5,140 bases of DNA from positions 1 through 5,140 of the forward strand of contig CANHYS010000218.1 of assembly GCA_947464585.1 (NCBI GenBank), read 5' to 3'. Shown in pieces: positions 1 to 4,048 of this stretch. Every line of letters starts with the position of its first letter. Position 1 is the stretch's first letter. Below the pieces are notes generated by a model, which made no database searches, was not told where the DNA came from, and saw only the letters and a program-made list of their open reading frames with translations. A program made the position numbers and the translations under genes. The DNA comes from Planctomycetaceae bacterium. GTDB taxonomy: Bacteria > Planctomycetota > Planctomycetia > Pirellulales > UBA1268.

Positions 1-412
1 CGCCCCGCTCTGCCAGCCACTGCCGCGTGATCCGCGGGAAGCTGGTGGCGACCCGCTTGCCGGCCAGTTGCCGCGCGTCTGTCACGGGCGAATCGTCGGC
101 GACACAGAGAGCCAGCCGGCAGGAGCCGATGCCGAGGTCGAGCCGGTGGACGAGTTTCTCACCGCTCTCGGCCACGAGGTCGGCACCGGTGATGCCCAGA
201 TCGATCGCCCCCTCGGCGGTCAGCACGGGAATGTCGTCGGTGCGCAGGAAGATCACCTCGACCGGCATGCCGCGGCAGAGCGCGAACAGGCTCCGCTCGT
301 TACGGCGAAAGGAGACGCCGGCGTCGTTGAGCAGGTGCGCTGAGATTTCCGCGAGGCGTCCCTTGCTGGGAACGCCGATCCGCAGCAGCGGTGTTTTGGC
401 GTGATCACTCAC
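1..412 (-). CDS. hisG: ATP phosphoribosyltransferase HisG, N-terminal part (cut by window edge)
   Basis: Catalyses the first committed step of histidine synthesis in the cytoplasm, joining ATP and PRPP to give phosphoribosyl-ATP. The visible 137 residues match the HisG catalytic region in order: VPSKGRL (14-20), RTDDIP (57-62), GAIDLGITGAD (68-78), LGIGSCRLAL (93-102) and GKRVATSFP (118-126). The start is the GTG at 412-410. It overlaps the hisE stop codon (GTGA, four bases) and has a GGAG ribosome binding site inside the hisE end (420-423) with a 7-base spacer, so translational coupling to hisE is likely. The 3' end lies outside the window, so it cannot be decided whether this is the long form with the C-terminal histidine-feedback domain or the short form that needs HisZ. 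The family call is very secure. Confidence 0.95.
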   Translation of the reverse strand, partial: MSDHAKTPLLRIGVPSKGRLAEISAHLLNDAGVSFRRNERSLFALCRGMPVEVIFLRTDDIPVLTAEGAIDLGITGADLVAESGEKLVHRLDLGIGSCRLALCVADDSPVTDARQLAGKRVATSFPRITRQWLAERG

Positions 413-789
413 GATGGGGCTCCGTCAGTGCGTTGGGGCGTGGAGGGTGAGGTCTGGTGGCCGCCGCCGTTGCGGGCGGCTTTTTCGTCGAGGCCGGAGA
501 TGCCGAAGCGGCGGGCGAGTTCGTCTTCCACTTGGGAGAGCCCGACACCGCGGCAGGCGAGCAGGACGAGCATGTGGTAGACGAGGTCGGCGGCTTCGGA
601 GACGACGCGGTCGTCGGTTTCATGGTCGGCGGCCGCGACCAGTTCGCCGGCCTCTTCGGTGACCTTGGCGCCAATGGCGGGCACGCCGCCGGCGAGCAGC
701 CGGCTGGTGTAGGATCGTGCAGAAGGATCGCCCTTCCGCGCCGCCACCACCCGCTCCAGTTCTTCCAGGGTTTCGCCCAACCGACGCAT
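409..789 (-). CDS. hisE: Phosphoribosyl-ATP pyrophosphatase HisE
   Basis: Hydrolyses phosphoribosyl-ATP to phosphoribosyl-AMP and pyrophosphate, the second histidine step. The 126-residue product has the all-alpha HisE/MazG-like fold signature: LEELERVVAARK (8-19), SYTSRLL (26-32), the metal-binding KVTEEAGE helix with E45, E46 and E49 (42-49), then SEAADLVYHMLVLL with E65 and D68 (64-77). It is stand-alone HisE, with no HisI domain fused. Residues after about 107 are a low-complexity polar tail (Gly, Thr, Ser, Pro rich) beyond the usual family end. The ATG at 789-787 was chosen because it starts at the family N terminus and has GGAG (796-799) with a 6-base spacer. The frame stays open further upstream, but that stretch lies in the divergent spacer. 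It is the first gene of a hisE-hisG pair. Confidence 0.94.
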   Translation of the reverse strand: MRRLGETLEELERVVAARKGDPSARSYTSRLLAGGVPAIGAKVTEEAGELVAAADHETDDRVVSEAADLVYHMLVLLACRGVGLSQVEDELARRFGISGLDEKAARNGGGHQTSPSTPQRTDGAPS

Positions 790-917
790 CGATGGCTCCA
801 GACAGTCACCAGCATGAGGCCGCCCCGCCGGCCGCTCCAGAGGGGTCCTCAACTGTAGCATGCCCAACAGGGGCATTTGATGGGCTGGAGCCGGCTCCTG
901 CGGCCCTCCAGGCACCT
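790..917. promoter_or_regulatory. Divergent hisE/miaA control region with a perfect inverted repeat
   Basis: This 128-base stretch separates the hisE start from the preferred miaA start, so it should carry the promoters of both units. It contains a perfect 6-bp inverted repeat, ATGCCC/GGGCAT (860-865 and 871-876, 5-base centre), which could be an operator or a hairpin. Just downstream of it in the hisE direction is an extended -10-like TGCTACAGT (minus strand, 860-852), with no good -35 box. In the miaA direction a weak TTTGAT (876-881) is the best -10-like string. Third positions of the miaA frame here are only about half G/C, against more than four fifths inside miaA, which supports a non-coding role. 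The promoter boxes are weak guesses; the inverted repeat is seen directly. Confidence 0.4.
796..799 (-). promoter_or_regulatory. hisE ribosome binding site (GGAG)
   Basis: On the minus strand GGAG lies six bases before the ATG at 789-787. It fixes the hisE start at the family N terminus instead of at upstream in-frame codons. The same GGAG type of site precedes hisG. Confidence 0.6.
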
Positions 918-1790
918 GTGCTGCGGGACGACTGCTGGATCCTCTCAGGCCCGACTGCCGCGGGAAAAACGGCCCTCAGCCTGCTCTTGGCCCGGCGGCT
1001 CGACGCGGAAATCGTGAGCGTCGATTCGATGGCGGTCTATCGGGGGCTCGATATCGGCACGGCCAAGCCCACGCCTGCCCAGCGGGCGGAGGTGCCCCAC
1101 CACCTCGTCGATGTCGTGGGGCCGGGCGAAATCTACACCGTGGCCCGCTGGCTGGCCGATGCCGCGGCCGCCGTGGAGTCCTGCCGCAGCCGCGGAAAAC
1201 GGGTGCTCTTCGTGGGGGGCACGCCGCTCTACCTGCGGGCGCTCCGCGATGGTCTCGACCCGCAGCCTTCCGGCGATCCCGAGTTCAGGCGGGCGCTGGA
1301 GGCGGAAAGAGAGGCGAAAGGCTCGGGTTGTCTGCACACGCGGCTTGCGAAGGTCGATCCGGTCGCGGCCGCGCGGATCCATCCGAACGATGCCCGGCGA
1401 ATCATTCGGGCTCTTGAAGTGGTGGAGGTCACGGGGCAGCCATTGCCAACATCGTGGGCCGATCCGCGGCCGCTGCACCCGGTGTTTGCCCGGCAGATGC
1501 TCGTCCTCGACCAGCCGCGGCGAACGCTCCGCGGGCGGATCAACAGCCGCGTGGAGGCGATGTTTGCCGAGGGGCTCGTCGATGAGACGCGTGTCGCCGC
1601 CGCCCAGCCCGGTGGCATCGGCGCGACGGCCCGTCAGGCAGCTGGCTATGCCGAGGCCCTCGAGGTGCTGGTGGGGAAAATGAACCTGAATCAGGCGATT
1701 CTGCTCACACAACAGCGGACGCGGCAGCTGGCCAAGCGGCAGCTGACATGGCTGCGGAGCTTCCCGTCGGCCATCTGGATCGGGGCCTGA
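918..1790 (+). CDS. miaA: tRNA dimethylallyltransferase MiaA (tRNA delta2-isopentenylpyrophosphate transferase)
   Basis: Transfers a dimethylallyl group from DMAPP to N6 of adenosine 37 in tRNAs reading UNN codons, usually before MiaB thiomethylation. The 290-residue product carries the P-loop GPTAAGKT (11-18), VSVDSMAVYRGLDIGTAKP (33-51) with the likely general base D36, PHHLVD (60-65), VGGTPLYLRAL (99-109), HPNDARRIIRALEV (155-168), TARQAAGYAE (237-246) and the C-terminal RTRQLAKRQLTWLR (267-280). All family motifs are intact and the length is near the usual 300. GTG at 918 is preferred because it leaves ten residues before the P-loop, as in homologues, and because coding-style third-base bias begins here. 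No clear ribosome binding site is visible. An in-frame ATG at 792 would add 42 Pro/Ala-rich residues and would sit two bases from the divergent hisE ATG. The family is certain; the start is not. Confidence 0.95.
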   Translation: MLRDDCWILSGPTAAGKTALSLLLARRLDAEIVSVDSMAVYRGLDIGTAKPTPAQRAEVPHHLVDVVGPGEIYTVARWLADAAAAVESCRSRGKRVLFVGGTPLYLRALRDGLDPQPSGDPEFRRALEAEREAKGSGCLHTRLAKVDPVAAARIHPNDARRIIRALEVVEVTGQPLPTSWADPRPLHPVFARQMLVLDQPRRTLRGRINSRVEAMFAEGLVDETRVAAAQPGGIGATARQAAGYAEALEVLVGKMNLNQAILLTQQRTRQLAKRQLTWLRSFPSAIWIGA

Positions 1791-1805
1791 GCCGCTCTCA
1801 CAACC

Positions 1806-1828
1806 TGCTAGCACGGTGCGTGCTAGCA
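1806..1828 (+). terminator. Perfect 10-bp hairpin just downstream of miaA, possible terminator
   Basis: TGCTAGCACG (1806-1815) and CGTGCTAGCA (1819-1828) form an uninterrupted 10-bp stem with a GTG loop, beginning 16 bases after the miaA stop. No T-run follows, so it is not a classical intrinsic terminator. It may stop transcription with help, protect the 3' end, or act as a protein site. Its right arm (1822-1830) can instead pair with 1840-1848 (nine pairs, one G-U), so two mutually exclusive folds exist. Confidence 0.4.
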
Positions 1829-1951
1829 CCGGATATGGGGGTGCTGGCGGGGCGACCACCACAAAATCAGAAAAATCCTTGCCTTGCGTCGTCAGCCCGA
1901 TACGTTCTCGCCCGTTGCGTGTGCGGCAGCCGTGAGGCGGCCTGCAGGACG

Positions 1952-1979
1952 CGATCAACGGATGGATCCGTTGTGATCG
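1952..1979. repeat. Inverted repeat / hairpin with 12 pairs
   Basis: AACGGAT (1957-1963) pairs with ATCCGTT (1966-1972). After a two-base bulge (1973-1974) the outer CGATC (1952-1956) pairs with GATCG (1975-1979). The two-base centre makes it more natural as a DNA dyad (operator-like) than as an RNA hairpin, although RNA could fold with a four-base loop. No function is assigned. Confidence 0.45.
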
Positions 1980-2016
1980 GCTGAGTGGATCGGATCGTGG
2001 CTCGAACGACGGAAAT

Positions 2017-2054
2017 GGCCCGGTGCCCCGGTGGGGTGCCGGCCCGGTGCCCGG
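2017..2054 (+). repeat. Imperfect tandem repeat, 24-base period
   Basis: GGCCCGGTGCCC occurs at 2017-2028 and again at 2041-2052. The remainder of the two 24-base units has diverged. With two G-U pairs, 2020-2029 can fold on 2033-2042 as a stem. It belongs to the surrounding cluster of TGCC/GGCA half-sites. No known repeat family is recognised. Confidence 0.4.
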
Positions 2055-2113
2055 ATGGCACCCGCCCGCCGTGCAGCCCCGACAGGATGACGGTCGAAGC
2101 GTTAGGGATGACG

Positions 2114-2153
2114 CTGCCAGACCCGTGTGTGCCATTTCGTGGCACCGTGGCAG
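2114..2153. repeat. Nested inverted repeats (CTGCCA/TGGCAG around GTGCCA/TGGCAC)
   Basis: The outer arms CTGCCA (2114-2119) and TGGCAG (2148-2153) are perfectly complementary. Inside them GTGCCA (2129-2134) and TGGCAC (2140-2145) form a second perfect stem with a five-base TTTCG loop. The nesting would give one branched stem with an asymmetric internal loop in RNA. It could be part of a leader or small RNA, or a protein site; nothing in the sequence decides. Confidence 0.4.
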
Positions 2154-2260
2154 TCTGCGTCGTGCCCTGCCGTTCGGTCGGTATTCCGTGGGGTGGCACG
2201 GGGGGAGGGAGTCAGCCGCAAGCGCTCGGGGGTCTGAATGACCACCACGTCGCCGGGCCG

Positions 2261-2277
2261 GTCGGCAGGATGCCGGC
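2261..2277 (+). promoter_or_regulatory. GGA-loop hairpin in the leader of the C26-family gene
   Basis: GTCGGCA (2261-2267) pairs with TGCCGGC (2271-2277, one G-U), leaving a GGA loop. It sits 24 bases before the ATG at 2302 and is followed after seven bases by five T (2285-2289), then by the ribosome binding site AGAGGAA. The core GCAGGATGC recurs, inverted, in two hairpins downstream of the gene. GGA in a loop next to a second GGA in the ribosome binding site is the arrangement used by CsrA/RsmA. Alternatively the hairpin plus T-run could be a weak attenuator. The fold is seen; its role is inferred. Confidence 0.4.
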
Positions 2278-2290
2278 TTGTCGCTTTTTC

Positions 2291-2297
2291 AGAGGAA
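2291..2297 (+). promoter_or_regulatory. Ribosome binding site AGAGGAA
   Basis: A strong purine-rich site whose GAGG (2292-2295) ends six bases before the ATG at 2302. It decides that start over the in-frame TTG at 2278, which would add eight residues from inside the leader hairpin region. Confidence 0.75.
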
Positions 2298-2301
2298 CCC
2301 C

Positions 2302-3048
2302 ATGGCTGTCAAACCCCTCATTGGCATCAACACCGACTACCGCTCGACCCGCAAGGAGCACGCCGCCCTGTCGTTCGTCGCGGCCGGCTACTACGACGGC
2401 ATCACCGCCGCAGGTGGCATCCCCGTGATCCTGCCGCCCTTGGCCGATGAGGAAGACGTCATTCGCCTGCTCGACCTGCTCGACGGCGTGGTGTTGGTGG
2501 GAGGGGCCGACCTCGACCCGCGTCGCGATGGCTACATGCCGCACCCATCCGTGCGGCCGATGGACGCCCGTCGCGAAGACTTCGACCGCCTGCTGGCCAA
2601 GCACATCTGCGCCCGGCACATGCCCGTGCTGGCGATCGGCAGCGGCATGCAATTGCTCAACATCACCGAGGGGGGCACGCTGTTCCTGCACATCCCCGAG
2701 GATCTCCCCAAGGCGATCCCGCACAAGGATCCGATCGATCAGTCCCACCGTCACGCCCTCGTCGTGGAGCCGGGCTCCGTGATGGAGCGCGTCTATGGCG
2801 ACGGCGAGATCCGCGTCAACAGCATGCACCACATGGGCATCGACGACGTCGCGGAGAGCTTCAAGGTGACCGCCCGGGCGCCGGACGGCGTGGTCGAGGC
2901 GATCGAGAGCGCCGTCGAGGGCTGGGTCGCGATCGGCACGCAGTTCCACCCCGAGGCGGAGAGCGCCTCGGCGCTCGACGTGAAGATCTTCGAGGAATTC
3001 GTGATCGGCATCACCGGCGAAGTGCCCGAGATGCGGCTGGTTGCTTGA
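2302..3048 (+). CDS. Peptidase C26 / gamma-glutamyl-gamma-aminobutyrate hydrolase-like protein lacking the catalytic cysteine
   Basis: A class I glutamine amidotransferase-like protein of 248 residues, the usual PuuD-family length. Family landmarks appear in order: PLIGINTDYR (5-14), the DGVVLVGGADLDP block (61-73), MDARREDFD (87-95), PVLAIGSGMQLLN (108-120), GGTL (124-127), VNSMHHMGI (172-180), ARAPDGVVEAIE (191-202) and GTQFHPEAE (212-220). The triad His (H216) and Glu (E218) are present. The nucleophile elbow, normally G-I-C-R-G, reads A-I-G-S-G (111-115): Gly113 replaces the catalytic Cys and Ser follows it. Canonical cleavage of gamma-glutamyl amides is therefore unlikely. It may be a binding or regulatory pseudoenzyme, or use another residue. 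No signal peptide or membrane segment is seen, so it is probably cytoplasmic. It appears to be a single-gene unit. The family is secure; the function is unknown. Confidence 0.9.
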   Translation: MAVKPLIGINTDYRSTRKEHAALSFVAAGYYDGITAAGGIPVILPPLADEEDVIRLLDLLDGVVLVGGADLDPRRDGYMPHPSVRPMDARREDFDRLLAKHICARHMPVLAIGSGMQLLNITEGGTLFLHIPEDLPKAIPHKDPIDQSHRHALVVEPGSVMERVYGDGEIRVNSMHHMGIDDVAESFKVTARAPDGVVEAIESAVEGWVAIGTQFHPEAESASALDVKIFEEFVIGITGEVPEMRLVA

Positions 3049-3056
3049 ACCAGAAA

Positions 3057-3089
3057 GACGGAGCCGGGATCGGCGGAAGCTCGAGGAGC
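3057..3089 (+). repeat. 33-bp direct repeat, copy 1
   Basis: Starts GACGGAGCCGGGATCGG and ends CTCGAGGAGC, nine bases after the stop of the C26-family gene. It is identical to copy 2 (3180-3212) except for C at 3080 versus T at 3203. Internal dyads: GCCG-GGAT-CGGC (3063-3074) and AGCTC-GAG-GAGCT (3078-3090). It is not recognised as a known family. Confidence 0.85.
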
Positions 3090-3094
3090 TGTCT

Positions 3095-3130
3095 CCACGC
3101 GAAACACGGCATCCTGCCGTTTTCGCTTGG
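3095..3130. terminator. Long imperfect hairpin in the convergent spacer, possible two-way terminator
   Basis: The inner stem ACGGCA/TGCCGT (3106-3111, 3115-3120) has a three-base loop, TCC on the plus strand and GGA on the minus strand. After a one-base bulge (3105) the stem continues GCGAAA/TTTCGC (3099-3104, 3121-3126), and after a mismatch CCA/TGG (3095-3097, 3128-3130). That makes 15 pairs in all. The plus strand has TTTT (3120-3123) at the end of the inner stem, and the minus strand has a similar but weaker T-run, so it could end transcription of the C26-family gene, the methyltransferase gene, or both. A dispersed hairpin element is the alternative. Confidence 0.5.
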
Positions 3131-3153
3131 CAAACGCAGTTTGCTGGTGCACC

Positions 3154-3172
3154 GCTTCGCATCCTGCGAAGC
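3154..3172. repeat. Perfect 8-bp hairpin with the same GCATCCTGC core
   Basis: GCTTCGCA (3154-3161) and TGCGAAGC (3165-3172) pair perfectly around TCC (GGA on the minus strand). The core GCATCCTGC (3159-3167) is identical to that of the hairpin at 3099-3126 (3109-3117), while the outer stem bases differ but still pair. Confidence 0.6.
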
Positions 3173-3179
3173 AGTCTTC

Positions 3180-3212
3180 GACGGAGCCGGGATCGGCGGA
3201 AGTTCGAGGAGC
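3180..3212 (+). repeat. 33-bp direct repeat, copy 2
   Basis: The second copy of the repeat at 3057-3089, 123 bases downstream in the same orientation, with 32 of 33 bases identical. The two copies bracket the hairpins at 3095-3130 and 3154-3172, making a 156-base composite (3057-3212). The sequences just outside the two copies differ, so the repeat ends are sharp. Confidence 0.85.
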
Positions 3213-3215
3213 ATT

Positions 3216-3231
3216 GGGCGTATCCTCGCCC
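3216..3231. repeat. Small hairpin with GGA in the minus-strand loop
   Basis: GGGCG (3216-3220) and CGCCC (3227-3231) pair around TATCCT, which reads AGGATA on the minus strand. It lies in the predicted 3' untranslated region of the methyltransferase gene and is the third hairpin there with GGA in the minus-strand loop. Confidence 0.4.
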
Positions 3232-3237
3232 TCGCGA

Positions 3238-3269
3238 CGAGACTTCTGCCGTCCCGGCGGCGCGTCTCG
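3238..3269 (-). terminator. Two-tier hairpin just after the methyltransferase gene, possible terminator
   Basis: The outer arms CGAGAC (3238-3243) and GTCTCG (3264-3269) pair perfectly and enclose GCCG/CGGC (3248-3251, 3258-3261). It begins seven bases after the methyltransferase stop in the minus direction. It has no T-run, so a factor-independent terminator is not assured. It is the best placed candidate for ending that gene. Confidence 0.35.
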
Positions 3270-3276
3270 GATCACG

Positions 3277-3924
3277 TCAGCCCGGAAACGTCACGCAGTA
3301 GATCTCGACGGCAGGCCCGTCGGTCGCACCACGCGGCCGGCGGGCCTGCTGCTTGACGATCCCCAGGCCCGCCGCGCGGGCGGCCGGTTCGAAGCCCGCC
3401 GCCTTCTGCCGACAGGGATCGGCCACGAGCGCGAGGCCGTCGGGCTTGAGCGTGCGGGCGATCACTTCGGCGAGCGCTGCGGGATGGTGCGATTCGTAGA
3501 GCACGTCGGCCGCCACCACCCGGTCGAAGCGGCCCAGGTCGGCGGGGAGTTTGCGCCAGTCGAGTTCACGCGTGGCGATCGTGTCGAGTCCGTTGCGGGT
3601 GGCGTTGTACCGCACGCCCTCCAGGGCCGGTGACTCGTAGTCAGTGGCGGTCACGGCAAAGCCGGCGCGGGCGGCCGCCAGCGAGGGCAGTCCCAGGCCA
3701 CAGCCGAGTTCCAGGAGGGTCTGCCCCGTCCCGTCGACGGCCGCGAGTTCCTCGGCGAGCACGATCGCCGACTCCCAGACATCGGCCCAGTAGGGAATCC
3801 GCTCGTCCTCATCGAAGGCCACCAGGTCGATGAGCGCCTCCATGTCGGGGGGGCGCCAGACCGAAAGCGGACGGCCGTTGATGTCGATTCGCCGTTCCAC
3901 CGGCGCAAACCGTTCGAATCCCAT
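3277..3924 (-). CDS. Class I SAM-dependent methyltransferase, METTL20/21-like (probable protein methyltransferase)
   Basis: A 215-residue Rossmann-fold methyltransferase. Landmarks: [17 protein letters not shown] (44-60), the SAM-binding motif [11 protein letters not shown] (71-80), acidic D95 at the end of strand beta-2, RYNATRNGL (105-113), LDW (121-123), and [11 protein letters not shown] (133-143) followed by [11 protein letters not shown] (160-170). PYWA-x-x-W before motif I and D-V-L-Y after strand beta-4 resemble the seven-beta-strand lysine methyltransferases (METTL20/ETFB-KMT and METTL21 types, Methyltransf_16). The substrate is more likely a protein than a small molecule, but none can be named. 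The ATG at 3924-3922 has AGAGGA (3936-3931) seven to eight bases upstream. It is convergent with the C26-family gene and divergent from glgB. The fold is secure; the substrate is not. Confidence 0.86.
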   Translation of the reverse strand: MGFERFAPVERRIDINGRPLSVWRPPDMEALIDLVAFDEDERIPYWADVWESAIVLAEELAAVDGTGQTLLELGCGLGLPSLAAARAGFAVTATDYESPALEGVRYNATRNGLDTIATRELDWRKLPADLGRFDRVVAADVLYESHHPAALAEVIARTLKPDGLALVADPCRQKAAGFEPAARAAGLGIVKQQARRPRGATDGPAVEIYCVTFPG

Positions 3925-4048
3925 GCAGGTTCCTCTCTCCAGCGAGGTGTGTTGCGACCGGCCATGCCGGCACGGTCATGTCGTTTCGCGGCGGTACGAA
4001 CGGACTCCGGTAGGCGGACCGCAGCCGGGAACGATACCATGTGGCCCC
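3925..4048. promoter_or_regulatory. Divergent spacer between the methyltransferase gene and glgB
   Basis: These 124 bases should hold the promoters of both genes. They contain the methyltransferase ribosome binding site (minus strand, 3936-3931) and a dyad GACCG/CGGTC (3956-3960, 3973-3977, 12-base centre) that could be an operator. TACCAT at 4035-4040 is a weak -10-like string for glgB, with no matching -35 box, and it is close to the glgB ATG. No firm promoter can be called. Confidence 0.3.

Larger units (their letters stand above)
1791..2301. other. Long structured intergenic region between miaA and the C26-family gene
   Basis: No recognisable gene lies in these 511 bases. Open frames exist on both strands but show no family motif, and their products are Pro/Arg-rich as expected of GC-rich non-coding DNA. 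The stretch is rich in inverted repeats: the miaA-proximal hairpin, a stem at 1952-1979, a cluster of TGCC/GGCA half-sites at about 2017-2200, and a GGA-loop hairpin at 2261-2277. GGATG occurs five times on the plus strand between 1960 and 2272 and its complement CATCC not once. An A-rich patch is at 1861-1877. The promoter of the downstream gene should lie here, but no convincing -35/-10 pair was found. A small RNA or long leader is possible but unproven. Confidence 0.6.

Noticed and set aside
717..917. Longer miaA reading from ATG 717 or ATG 792
   Set aside because: The 717 start overlaps hisE, and both add Pro/Ala-rich residues with non-coding third-base composition ahead of the normal MiaA N terminus. 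The 792 start is kept only as an alternative.
945..2135. Long minus-strand open frame opposite miaA (about 396 codons)
   Set aside because: It is antisense to an intact miaA with all family motifs, its product shows no recognisable domain, and long shadow frames are expected in GC-rich genes.
1985..2428. Possible small gene in the long spacer (plus strand, about 147 codons)
   Set aside because: It starts right after a stop, runs into the C26-family gene in another frame, has no ribosome binding site or family motif, and lies over inverted repeats.
2212..3162. Minus-strand open frame opposite the C26-family gene
   Set aside because: It is antisense to a gene with a strong ribosome binding site and complete family motifs, and its His/Asp/Val-rich product is a codon-bias shadow.
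3057..3212. CRISPR array
   Set aside because: There are only two repeat copies, the 90-base spacing is too long for a spacer, and that interval is filled by hairpins; no cas genes are nearby.
3041..3301. Small plus-strand gene across the repeat region
   Set aside because: Open frames here exist in several frames because the repeats lack stops; the repeated peptide segments are by-products of the DNA repeat and no start signal is visible.
3911..3922. tRNA-like T-loop string GTTCGAATCCC
   Set aside because: The flanking bases do not form a T stem, no anticodon or acceptor arms fit, and the bases encode the N terminus of the methyltransferase on the other strand.
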